13,624 nt of DNA from Blastocatellia bacterium. Lineage in GTDB: Bacteria > Acidobacteriota > Blastocatellia > Chloracidobacteriales > JADJPF01. The notes under the pieces were generated by a model. That model did no database searches and had not been told where the DNA came from. It worked only from the letters and a program-made list of their open reading frames with translations. Shown piece by piece: positions 1 to 7,195 of this stretch. The stretch's first letter is position 1, and the number at the start of each line of letters is the position of its first letter. The stretch is from assembly GCA_016789295.1 (NCBI GenBank), contig JAEUQL010000042.1, forward strand, positions 1 to 13,624, read 5' to 3'. Position numbers and translations under genes: made by a program.

Positions 1-330
1 GCTACCAACTATGGACAAGGTGGTCAGTATGATTACTACCAACCTTTTGGTCAAGTTCGAGAAAAAGCCAGTGGTAAAGCCTTGGCAGCTCTGGTCTTAG
101 CCATAGTCTCCATATTTCCAGGGATCTGTTTTTCTTTTGGGGCGATTGCGTTGGCAATAGTGGCAGTAATCCTTGGAAAACAAGAATTGGAGCTTATATC
201 TAAAGGTGCAGCACCTAAAGCTGGGGAAACATTTGCCAAAGTAGGTTTCTATTTAGGTATTACTGGAGCTGTATTGAATTCTCTTTTGGGACTTGCTTTC
301 TGTGCAAGTTCGTTTTTGTCAAGGTTATAA
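1..330 (+). CDS. DUF4190-like small membrane protein, 5' end outside window
   Basis: The frame is open from base 1 to a TAA at 328-330, so the 5' end lies outside the window and 109 residues are visible. The first ~20 residues are rich in Tyr, Gln and Gly. A hydrophobic segment follows at about residues 28-53, then a polar stretch (about 54-77, with a KGAAPKAG motif), then a second hydrophobic segment at about 80-104. Two helices around a short polar loop, with the phrase SGKALAALVLAIVS before the first helix, fit the DUF4190 family of small integral membrane proteins, which has no defined reaction. A TTG at 82 could be taken as a start, but it sits inside the first helix region and the frame continues upstream, so I treat the gene as truncated. 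The next gene follows after 20 bp on the same strand, probably in one transcript. The family call is by resemblance only. Confidence 0.7.
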   Translation, partial: ATNYGQGGQYDYYQPFGQVREKASGKALAALVLAIVSIFPGICFSFGAIALAIVAVILGKQELELISKGAAPKAGETFAKVGFYLGITGAVLNSLLGLAFCASSFLSRL

Positions 331-350
331 CGGATAGAGAGCTTTTTCAA

Positions 351-842
351 ATGTCGAAGCAGCAACTTGTTGTTAAAAAAGAAGCCTTACCAGACAGGTG
401 TGAAATATGCCATCAATCAGACTGTTTTGATCCACAAACGGGTCATTGCAGTAGATGTAGCCTTCTTCCTGTTGAAAAAATAGATGCTGCTGATAAAAGA
501 CAACAGAGGCCACAAATCCGACTCTTTCATGTTGCTGGAAATAGGCCCACTACCAGTAGCAAACTTGTATTATCACTTGTTGCGTCCATAGGTTCTGCGC
601 TTTTGATGTTTATGGGTCTGTTTTTATTAGTTTTTGTAAAGCTTTTAGCAGCAATGCTGCTTATATTGAGCCTTGGGGGCAGTTTGGTAGGATTTCTTTT
701 AGCCAATGCAGAGCTTAGTAGCATAGCCAGAGGTCAATCTGACCAGACTGGTGAAGGTCTAGCAACACTGACTAGAACTGTAAGTATCGTGGTAATAACG
801 GTTCTCCATCTTATCTACTTCCTTCTGGTTTTTCAGACATAA
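351..842 (+). CDS. Membrane protein with N-terminal cysteine cluster (putative zinc ribbon)
   Basis: This 163-residue protein is not one I recognise by name. Residues 17-36 hold five cysteines in the pattern CxxC-x4-C-x7-CxxC (C17, C20, C25, C33, C36), which looks like a small zinc-ribbon-type metal site. After a basic linker (about 45-70) come hydrophobic segments at about 72-96, 98-120 and 143-162, so the protein is probably membrane-anchored with a soluble cysteine-rich head at the N terminus. The middle hydrophobic pair, with a small-residue turn (LSLGGSLVGFLLANAEL), resembles the upstream DUF4190-like protein. The ATG at 351 is preceded by a weak purine stretch (GAGAG at about 337-341). 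It lies 20 bp after the previous stop, suggesting a two-gene operon. Function is unknown; zinc binding is inferred from cysteine spacing. Confidence 0.75.
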   Translation: MSKQQLVVKKEALPDRCEICHQSDCFDPQTGHCSRCSLLPVEKIDAADKRQQRPQIRLFHVAGNRPTTSSKLVLSLVASIGSALLMFMGLFLLVFVKLLAAMLLILSLGGSLVGFLLANAELSSIARGQSDQTGEGLATLTRTVSIVVITVLHLIYFLLVFQT

Positions 843-854
843 TAGAGATCTCTA
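843..854. repeat. Perfect 12-bp palindrome after the membrane-protein stop
   Basis: TAGAGATCTCTA is fully self-complementary and begins at the base after the TAA at 840-842. It has no T-tract, so it is not a standard intrinsic terminator. It could be a protein-binding site or chance. Confidence 0.4.
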
Positions 855-888
855 CCTTATTGTGAGCTAACTATACCATTTCGTCTAT

Positions 889-934
889 TTTGATAGCTGT
901 TTAGGATTGGGCAGAAGACCCCTCTGCTATCAAA
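889..934. repeat. 9-bp inverted repeat, possible RNA hairpin
   Basis: TTTGATAGC at 889-897 pairs perfectly with GCTATCAAA at 926-934, around a 28-base loop that contains a smaller GGG/CCC pairing. There is no T-tract on either strand, so it is not a typical terminator. It lies in the 204-bp gap between the membrane-protein pair and the secreted repeat protein and could be a structured transcript end or leader. A pyrimidine-rich run at about 961-983 follows. I found no convincing sigma-70 promoter in this gap. Confidence 0.4.
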
Positions 935-1033
935 GTCCTTTACATCCAACAAGTTAAATAATCTTTTTTTCTACTTCTTTCTTGGCATAGTGTGTGCCTA
1001 CCTCTCAAACATCGTTTCACGATAAAACTCAAT

Positions 1034-1039
1034 AGGAGG
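1034..1039 (+). promoter_or_regulatory. Strong Shine-Dalgarno AGGAGG
   Basis: A full AGGAGG stands 7 bases before the ATG at 1047. It fixes the start of the secreted repeat protein and suggests efficient translation. Confidence 0.85.
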
Positions 1040-1046
1040 ATTAGAT

Positions 1047-1574
1047 ATGAAGAACTTGTTTGGCAATAAAGGCTTTCGAAGCAGCTTACTTGCACTGCTT
1101 GCCGTGTTTACTTTCACAATCCTATCTGACACTGCCCACGCCCAGTACTACCCTTATGGAAGAGACAGAGATATATACTATGACGATGATGATGACAGGT
1201 TTTCCATCTATGAACAGCGCGTAGCTTTCAATAATGGCTATCAGATAGGCTATGGACAGGGTGCAAATGATAGGTCTTACGGCAACAGGTACGATGTATC
1301 GAGAAACAAAGCCTATAGAGATGGGGATAGTGGATACAGAGATTCTTTTGGTGATAAAGATGACTACAAGAGAATTTTTCGTAGTGGATATGAGCAGGGT
1401 TACAGAGACGGTTATGATGGATACCGTAGAAGAGGAGTATCAAACAGAAACAACAGAGACAGATATGATAGGATCGACCGAAGAGACAGAAGAGATAGAA
1501 GAGACGATAGGTGTGATGACAATCGAAGAAATAATGGTAGAAGACGTCAACCAGTTGTAGTTTTTCCTTACTAA
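1047..1574 (+). CDS. Secreted Asp/Arg/Tyr-rich repeat protein
   Basis: This 175-residue protein has a clear Sec signal peptide: a basic start, a hydrophobic core at about residues 13-26, and a likely signal peptidase I cut after AHA (residues 30-32, before Q33). The mature part is highly polar. It has an acidic run of five Asp (46-50), then two YxxGYxxG-type stretches at about 62-75 (GYQIGYGQG) and 112-126 (GYEQGYRDGYDGY), and a strongly basic tail with three RRD triplets (145-153). There is one cysteine, at 156. Such GY-x2-G repeats occur in small secreted or periplasmic proteins of unknown role, and I do not recognise a catalytic domain. The ATG has a perfect Shine-Dalgarno and the gene ends in a strong terminator, so it is a free-standing transcription unit. 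Alternating acidic and basic blocks suggest a disordered or polyelectrolyte-like envelope protein; that is inference. Confidence 0.8.
   Translation: MKNLFGNKGFRSSLLALLAVFTFTILSDTAHAQYYPYGRDRDIYYDDDDDRFSIYEQRVAFNNGYQIGYGQGANDRSYGNRYDVSRNKAYRDGDSGYRDSFGDKDDYKRIFRSGYEQGYRDGYDGYRRRGVSNRNNRDRYDRIDRRDRRDRRDDRCDDNRRNNGRRRQPVVVFPY
1479..1505 (+). repeat. Three tandem 9-bp units encoding RRD
   Basis: CGAAGAGAC, AGAAGAGAT and AGAAGAGAC follow one another in frame, each encoding Arg-Arg-Asp near the C terminus of the secreted repeat protein. Purine-rich units like this are prone to slippage, so copy number may vary between strains. Confidence 0.75.
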
Positions 1575-1592
1575 TTGTCAAAGCAACAGAGA

Positions 1593-1625
1593 AAAAAGTG
1601 GTAGCAAATTCTGCTACCACTTTTT
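1593..1625. terminator. Bidirectional intrinsic terminator, 14-bp perfect stem
   Basis: AAAAAGTGGTAGCA (1593-1606) pairs perfectly with TGCTACCACTTTTT (1612-1625) around the 5-base loop AATTC. The stem has a GC-containing core flanked by A and T tracts, so it gives a U-run on both strands. It sits between converging genes, 18 bp after the secreted-protein stop and below the YceH stop, and can end both transcripts. Confidence 0.92.
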
Positions 1626-1650
1626 CTATTTTTGAATGTTACTTTACTCA

Positions 1651-1676
1651 AAAAATAGTGAGAATGAGCTATTTTT
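1651..1676 (-). terminator. Weak AT-rich hairpin just after the YceH gene
   Basis: AAAAATAG (1651-1658) pairs with CTATTTTT (1669-1676) around a 10-base loop. On the minus strand it lies 7 bases past the YceH stop and gives a U-rich right side. The stem is weak, so the stronger hairpin at 1593-1625 is probably the main terminator and this one an accessory. Confidence 0.4.
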
Positions 1677-1683
1677 CAAGAGA

Positions 1684-2340
1684 TCAGTCAAACTGTTTTT
1701 TAAACTCTGTAAAAGCCTCTTTCAATTGAGCTATCTCTTTTTGTAATACTTCTACTTTAGCTTCAAGGACTGCAATTCTTTCAGATTTTTCTGTTGTTTG
1801 AACAATCTGTACAGGATTGGAAGTTTCTGTAGCAGGCTCAACTTCGCCAGCAAGTAAGTGTGCATAACGAGTCTCTTTCATTCCTGGTTGTCTAGGCAGA
1901 GGTGCAATCAATGGATCGGAGTCTCTATCTATAAGGCTTTCAAGTGTAAGTTCTACTTCTTCAATGTTTGCAAATTCATAGAGCCGATTGGTTCTTGCCC
2001 TAAGTTCACCAGCAGTCTGTTCCCCTCTTAATATCAAAACGCAAAGAATGGCCATTTCTTGTACTGCTAGGCCAAAATATTGGCCAAGAGTCTCTTCATA
2101 CTTAGGGACTCTGCTTTCACTGCCTATAATTACACGAGCAAGTTTTTTCTGTTTCAAGCTATCAAGAGCAGCTAAAATAATCTTTTCATCATAAGTAACT
2201 ACGGGATCTCGATTGGTAAGCTGATTACAAGCATTTGTGAGCGCATTGAGTGTCATCGGATAGTAGTCTGGGGTAGAAAGCTCTTTTTCAATAAGTGATC
2301 CAACAACACGTAGTTCTTCTTTAGTCAACAGACTGTCCAC
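1684..2340 (-). CDS. yceH: YceH / DUF480 (UPF0502) family protein
   Basis: The protein is 218 residues from the start chosen here, the usual length for this family. Recognisable family features in order are a first winged-helix-like part (about 6-85: TKEELRVVGSLIEKELSTPD, NACNQLTNRDPV, ESRVPKYE), a second winged-helix-like part (about 90-165: RGEQTAGELRARTNRLYEF, then TLESLIDRD and QPGMKETRYAHLLAGEV), and a C-terminal coiled coil (about 185-215). No biochemical function is firmly established for the family; the fold suggests nucleic-acid or protein binding. A TTG at 2353-2355 would add five residues. I prefer the GTG at 2338-2340 because GGGAG lies 8 bases upstream and the first residues then match E. 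coli YceH (MKYQLTALEARVIG) position for position. It is the last gene of the efflux locus, 45 bp after the RND-TolC gene, so it is probably co-transcribed with the pump. Confidence 0.92.
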   Translation of the reverse strand: MDSLLTKEELRVVGSLIEKELSTPDYYPMTLNALTNACNQLTNRDPVVTYDEKIILAALDSLKQKKLARVIIGSESRVPKYEETLGQYFGLAVQEMAILCVLILRGEQTAGELRARTNRLYEFANIEEVELTLESLIDRDSDPLIAPLPRQPGMKETRYAHLLAGEVEPATETSNPVQIVQTTEKSERIAVLEAKVEVLQKEIAQLKEAFTEFKKQFD

Positions 2341-2348
2341 AACGGTCA

Positions 2349-2353
2349 CTCCC
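2349..2353 (-). promoter_or_regulatory. Shine-Dalgarno GGGAG deciding the YceH start
   Basis: GGGAG on the minus strand ends 8 bases before the GTG at 2340. The upstream in-frame TTG (2355-2353) overlaps this site, so it is unlikely to be the real start. Confidence 0.65.
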
Positions 2354-2385
2354 AATAATCAATAGTAGTTTTGTACAGACCCAGT

Positions 2386-5300
2386 TTAATCGACAGAAGG
2401 CTTTGGAGAAACTACTTCTATCTTGTTTACAGAAAGTGTAGTACCTGTAGCTTTCTGAAGTTCTGCCAGTGCTTTGTCATAATCGGTCTCTGCTCTTAAC
2501 TCGCGCCCTTTGGCTTCAGAAAGCTCTTGCTGTCGTGTGAGCACCAAAAAATTTGTTGACAAGCCTGCTTCGTAGCGTCTCTGCTCACTTTCTAGTTGTT
2601 GTTGGGCCGCAATTCGTGCCGCAGTCGCAGCCTGTATGCGTTCTTGAGCAGTTCTTGCAGCTTGTAGAGCATTTCTGACTTCCGCTTCTATTATGGCTTC
2701 AAGGCGTTGACGTTGAACTGTTGCCTTCCGATTCTCAAGCTCTGCACGCCCAAATTGGCCAGATATAGCACGATTCTTTAGAGGTATTTCTATCTGTATT
2801 CCTACTCTAAAAGTATTAAATCGGTTACCAAAAAGGTTAGCAAAGCTCTGTCCTATACCTCCAGTAAGAAAATCTGGAATGGAACCTTGTGTAGGAGCAG
2901 GCAGAGGAGAGAAATTTAGCAGTTTGGAAATATCATTTACTCTCTGCAATAACTGAGCATTTGAAGCGGTAAATGGGTTAGGTCTGTTGACCAACGTTCC
3001 AGCAACTCCTGTCAAGTTATAGTTTGCTATTAGATCGATTTGTGGCTTTCTTTGATTTCGGTAAAACTCCATATCATATTCAGCAAGCTGTTTCTGAATA
3101 CTTGCTTGTTTGAGTTCAATACGGTTTTCAAGAGCTGTCTTTACGAGAGGGTCAAGATCAAAGTCGAAAGGTTTCCCTTGTGGAACATCGGTTGGTAGCA
3201 AAACTTTTCTCCACTCCAGATGAGAACGGTCTGGAAGAATAAGTATTTTTAGTGCATTTTCTGTACGTGTAACAGATTCAAGAGAGACCAGAACATCTTC
3301 GTGGCGACGCTGAAGCTGGGCTTCAACTTGTATCAGATCAGCAGGTGCTTGTGAACCTGCTTCTATCAACCTTTTAGCCCTTTCTAGTTGTGTTTCTGCA
3401 AGTTTTACAGATTCACGTGCTATGTCAACACTACGACGTGCAAAGACCAGATCCCAGTAAGCTCGCTGAACCTGTGTGATTATTTCTATAACTCGTTGAC
3501 GAAACTGTAAGTCAGAAATATCTAGTTGTTTTTGTGCTACCTGTATTCGTCGTCGTGCTTGATCAACTTTGCGGTTTTTAAGTAACGGTTGTTGAAAATT
3601 GAAGTTTATCCCACTGTTGATTAGTGGGTTCAGGTTGGCAAAAAAGTTGTTTGTATCTACTCGTGAAGCAGTTGCAGTAAAGTTATAAGTAGCTCCAGAA
3701 GATATCAGTCCTTTGATACCAAACTCTTGGCTAAGAGTCTTTGTGTTTATAGAACCACTTCCCCCTCCAAGGGCATTTGTAACAGGGCTGAGTTGACGAT
3801 TGAAGAACTGTCCAAAGGTAAGTGTTGGATCATAACTACCGTGTACTGATGTTAGATCACTACCTGCCTGCTGTACATTTAATTTTTCAATCTCTATCTC
3901 TCTGTTGTTCTCCAAAGCCATTGTAACAGCCGTAGTAAGAGAAATAGGAAGTTGGTCTGCTTCATCAACGCCAACACGAAATTCTGATCGAGAAGAGTAA
4001 GGTTTTTGTGTAGGAGTTTGTGCGAAAGCAGCAGTAGTAAATGTGGCAAAGGTCAGAATAATAACCGCTTTGGAGATTCCAGATAGTTTTGTTTTGAAAA
4101 AGTTGGAAAAGCGTCTGCTATAACCTGACTCTATAAAACTGTGGAATATCGAGTAAGCAACAGGTGTAACAATTAGTGTTAGCAATAAGCAAAGAGATTG
4201 GCCGCCAATAACAACTATTGCAATAGATCTTCGAGAACCAGAGCCAGGCCCTTGACCTAGAGCCATCGGTAGCATTCCTGCTACTAATGCAAGTGTAGTC
4301 ATCAGTATTGGGCGCAAACGGTCACGAGAAGACTGCAAGACCGCATCATAGAGCTTCAAACCAGCGTGTCGTAGCTCATTTGCGTGATCTATCTGAAGTA
4401 TAGAATTTTTCTTAACAACTCCGAAAAGCATCAGTATTCCAAGCGAAGAGAAGATGTTTACTGACTGCTGGAAAATTATCAACGACAGTATTGCAAACGG
4501 GACTGAAAGGGGTAGGCTCAGCAGAATGATTACTGGATCGGCAAAGCTTTCAAATTGTGCTGCCAGTATCATGTACATAAAGACAAACGAGAGTATGAAA
4601 GCAATTAAGAAATTTCTTGCTGCTCGCCCTAGCTCTTTGCCGCGTCCTTGTGCTCCATGTTTGTATTCGGCAGGAATTTTCATCTGTGATACAGCAACAT
4701 TCAATTTATCTAGCACTTCTCCCAGAGAGCCTTTACTTTCAAGGTTTCCATTGATAGTTACTTGCCGTTGTCTGTTGTAGCGTTCTATCTGTGAAGGGCC
4801 TGTACCAGTTTCTATCTTTACAACCTGGTCGAGTCTAACTAACCCAAGTTTACTAGAAGGGACGCTCAACTGTTCTAGTGACTGTAGGCTACTTCTGTCA
4901 GAAAGCTCAGCACGAATGTTGATCTGGTAACGGTCTTCACCTTCACGATAGTTAGATACGCGGTTGTTTCCTCCTACAAGAGTGCGTATTGTAGAGGCAA
5001 TGTCGCCAACTCTTACTCCAAGGTCTGCAGCTTTGTCTCTATCTATGTAGATCTTCATCTCTGGTTTTCCAGTTATCAGAGAGCTGTCTACGTCTACAAC
5101 ACCAATGGAACGTGCAGCCGCAGCGATCTGGCTAGAGTAGTCGGTCAGGTTTTTGAGGTCTGGTCCTTGAATACTATACTGAAGGTCAGTATTAGAGCGA
5201 CCTCCTCCAGATATGGCGGCTAGATATGTTATAGAAATACGAAGATCTTTCTTATATTTGTTGAGAAGGTTGCGTGCTTGTTCCATTATCTCTGCCTGGT

Positions 5301-7182
5301 TTTGGCCTTTGATACCATTTCTTTCAGAGAGAGATTGCAAACGTACATAGATATTTGCAAGATTGACACTCTTTTGACCATCTGCACCAATGGTCACGAG
5401 TAGATGTTTGACGGCTGGAAGTGTGCGTAAATCCTGCTCAATCTTGGTCATAAGATCGGCTGTTGCGTTCAAAGAATAGCCTTCCGGTGCTCTAACACTT
5501 ATTTCAAAATCACTGGTGTCATCTTTAGGAAGGAAGTCTTTACCTACAACTTTAAACAGTGGCACAACTGTAGCAACTACCAGGATACTTACAAGAACAA
5601 CAGCAGCACGGTAGCGCAAAGAAAGTTTCAGAAGCCACATGTAAGACTTTTCAAGTATGCTGTAGAATAGGCTCTCTTTTGAAGAATGTTTCTTTCCATC
5701 TATTTTTACTTTTATAAAACGTGAACACATCATTGGTGTTAATGTGAAGCTAACAAAAAGTGAAACACCAATTGCAAAAGCAGCAGTCAAACCAAAGCTG
5801 TTTAAGAACCTTCCTACAATACCGTCCATAAAAGCTACGGGTAGAAATATCACTATCAGAGATAGCGTTGTAGCCATAACAGCAAGCCCTATCTCTTTTG
5901 TAGCCTCACGGGCGGCTGTCATTGCATCTACACCTTTCTCTTCTATAAACCTGTAGATATTTTCAAGGACTACAATAGCATCATCTATGACTATGCCAAC
6001 AGAGAGAACAAGGGCAAGCATTGTCATCTGATTGAGTGTGAACTTCATGTAGTACATCAGTGCATATGTAGATATTATAGATGTAGGAATAGCTATAGCT
6101 GCTATCAAAGTGGAGCGAAGATTACGCATAAACAGTAGCACCACAAGTGCAGCAAACAGACCACCAAGTACAAGGTGCTCACGTATAGCTTCAAAAGAAC
6201 CTTTAATAAAGTCTGATTGGTCACGGATTATCTGTATTTGGAAGTCTGATGGAAGAAATTGCTGGATCTCTTTCAGCTTTTCTTTAACACTATCTACAAC
6301 CTCTACAGTATTTGTTCCAGACTGCTTTCGGATCTCTAGTAGTATGGCCTCATTACCATCGAGTCTTGCCATTGTTCTTGGCTCTTCAACTCCATCTTCA
6401 ATGTAGGCAACGTCAGAAAGTTTTATAGGTGTAGCCCCTATTGTGGTAACTATTATATTTGAAAGCTCATCAACGCTCTTCACTCGGCCAAGTGTGCGTA
6501 GTACCTGCTCACGAGAACCTTGATCAACTCTACCGCCTGGCAGTTCTATATTCTGTTGAGATGTAGCAGCTTCTACCTGAGATGTTGTGAGACGATAGGA
6601 GTCGAGTTTCTGTGCATCTAGTTTTACTTGAATTTCTCGTTTTCGATCTCCTATAAACTTAACTTGGCCAACACCGCTTATTGACTCTATCTGTTGTTTA
6701 ATTTTTTTGTCAGCTATTTCTGTGATCTCTCTTGCCTGTCTACGTGCAGAAATCGCAACGGTCATTATTGGTTGCGCATCTGGATCAAGTTTTTCTATAA
6801 GAGGTGGGTCGATCTCTTTTGGTAAGTCTTTCAATATACTATTGACCTTATCTCTAACATCTTGTGCTGCTTCACTAACCTGGCGTTCTAAAACAAATGT
6901 AACAAAGACTTGAGAGACTCCTTCGCCAGATATTGAGCGTAATTCGTCTATGCCAGAGATGGTGTTTACAGCTTCTTCAATCTTTTTGGATATTTCGGTC
7001 TCAACCTCTTCAGGGGAGGCTCCTGGAAGGGTTGTAGTTACAGTAACTATCGGGAAATCGACTTTTGGAAACTGGTCTACGCCAAGGCTTTCGTAAGCGT
7101 AGGCTCCAATGAAAGTTAGAACTAAGACCAGCATTGTTGCAAATACAGGTCGTTCGATACATATTTCAGCTAACTTTTGCAT
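2386..7182 (-). CDS. RND efflux pump fused to TolC-like outer-membrane factor
   Basis: One 1598-residue frame encodes two normally separate pump parts. Residues 1-~1020 are a complete RND permease of the AcrB/HAE1 type: TM1 at about 12-30, two large periplasmic loops (about 31-335 and 545-855), the proton-relay pair D400/D401 in GIVIDDAIVVLENI (AcrB D407/D408), K925 in VKKNSIL (AcrB K940), and RDRLRPILMTTLALVAG in the last helix bundle. Residues ~1028-1054 form a basic plus hydrophobic segment ending AFA|Q, like a signal peptide. Residues ~1075-1598 are a TolC-type outer-membrane factor with two repeats of coiled-coil and strand segments (AYWDLVFARRSVDIARESVKLAETQ region at 1241-1265; YEAGLSTNFLVLTRQQEL at 1537-1554). 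AcrB is ~1049 and TolC ~470-490 residues, so neither half is truncated. It lies 13 bp after the adaptor gene. The DD pair points to drug or lipophile export rather than metals; the substrate is unknown. Confidence 0.95.
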   Translation of the reverse strand: MQKLAEICIERPVFATMLVLVLTFIGAYAYESLGVDQFPKVDFPIVTVTTTLPGASPEEVETEISKKIEEAVNTISGIDELRSISGEGVSQVFVTFVLERQVSEAAQDVRDKVNSILKDLPKEIDPPLIEKLDPDAQPIMTVAISARRQAREITEIADKKIKQQIESISGVGQVKFIGDRKREIQVKLDAQKLDSYRLTTSQVEAATSQQNIELPGGRVDQGSREQVLRTLGRVKSVDELSNIIVTTIGATPIKLSDVAYIEDGVEEPRTMARLDGNEAILLEIRKQSGTNTVEVVDSVKEKLKEIQQFLPSDFQIQIIRDQSDFIKGSFEAIREHLVLGGLFAALVVLLFMRNLRSTLIAAIAIPTSIISTYALMYYMKFTLNQMTMLALVLSVGIVIDDAIVVLENIYRFIEEKGVDAMTAAREATKEIGLAVMATTLSLIVIFLPVAFMDGIVGRFLNSFGLTAAFAIGVSLFVSFTLTPMMCSRFIKVKIDGKKHSSKESLFYSILEKSYMWLLKLSLRYRAAVVLVSILVVATVVPLFKVVGKDFLPKDDTSDFEISVRAPEGYSLNATADLMTKIEQDLRTLPAVKHLLVTIGADGQKSVNLANIYVRLQSLSERNGIKGQNQAEIMEQARNLLNKYKKDLRISITYLAAISGGGRSNTDLQYSIQGPDLKNLTDYSSQIAAAARSIGVVDVDSSLITGKPEMKIYIDRDKAADLGVRVGDIASTIRTLVGGNNRVSNYREGEDRYQINIRAELSDRSSLQSLEQLSVPSSKLGLVRLDQVVKIETGTGPSQIERYNRQRQVTINGNLESKGSLGEVLDKLNVAVSQMKIPAEYKHGAQGRGKELGRAARNFLIAFILSFVFMYMILAAQFESFADPVIILLSLPLSVPFAILSLIIFQQSVNIFSSLGILMLFGVVKKNSILQIDHANELRHAGLKLYDAVLQSSRDRLRPILMTTLALVAGMLPMALGQGPGSGSRRSIAIVVIGGQSLCLLLTLIVTPVAYSIFHSFIESGYSRRFSNFFKTKLSGISKAVIILTFATFTTAAFAQTPTQKPYSSRSEFRVGVDEADQLPISLTTAVTMALENNREIEIEKLNVQQAGSDLTSVHGSYDPTLTFGQFFNRQLSPVTNALGGGSGSINTKTLSQEFGIKGLISSGATYNFTATASRVDTNNFFANLNPLINSGINFNFQQPLLKNRKVDQARRRIQVAQKQLDISDLQFRQRVIEIITQVQRAYWDLVFARRSVDIARESVKLAETQLERAKRLIEAGSQAPADLIQVEAQLQRRHEDVLVSLESVTRTENALKILILPDRSHLEWRKVLLPTDVPQGKPFDFDLDPLVKTALENRIELKQASIQKQLAEYDMEFYRNQRKPQIDLIANYNLTGVAGTLVNRPNPFTASNAQLLQRVNDISKLLNFSPLPAPTQGSIPDFLTGGIGQSFANLFGNRFNTFRVGIQIEIPLKNRAISGQFGRAELENRKATVQRQRLEAIIEAEVRNALQAARTAQERIQAATAARIAAQQQLESEQRRYEAGLSTNFLVLTRQQELSEAKGRELRAETDYDKALAELQKATGTTLSVNKIEVVSPKPSVD
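4021..4101 (-). other. Internal signal-peptide-like junction of the RND-TolC fusion
   Basis: Residues 1028-1054 of the fusion contain lysines (K1030, K1032, K1038), a hydrophobic core (VIILTFATFTTAAFA) and an A-x-A end at 1052-1054 before Q1055. RND proteins end in the cytoplasm, so this segment can act as a thirteenth membrane helix that carries the TolC half to the periplasm, and it may be cut by signal peptidase I. No ATG, GTG or TTG in frame occurs between L1000 (TTG, inside TM12) and M1088, so this half has no standard independent start. Confidence 0.75.
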
Positions 7183-7195
7183 AGTTTTGACCCAT

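Noticed and set aside
939..1010. Possible sigma-70 promoters for the secreted protein (TTTACA at 939-944 or TTGGCA at 982-987)
   Set aside because: The -10 partners at 17-bp spacing (TCTTTT, TCAAAC) match the consensus too poorly to call either one.
1252..1560. 102-codon plus-strand frame inside the secreted repeat protein
   Set aside because: It is a second frame kept open by purine-rich repeats, with no ribosome-binding site and low-complexity Glu/Thr content.
1228..1620. 130-codon minus-strand frame opposite the secreted repeat protein
   Set aside because: It is antisense to a gene with a signal peptide, a perfect Shine-Dalgarno and a terminator, and would begin inside that terminator. 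Its His/Cys/Tyr-rich content is the shadow of the Arg/Asp/Tyr-rich codons.
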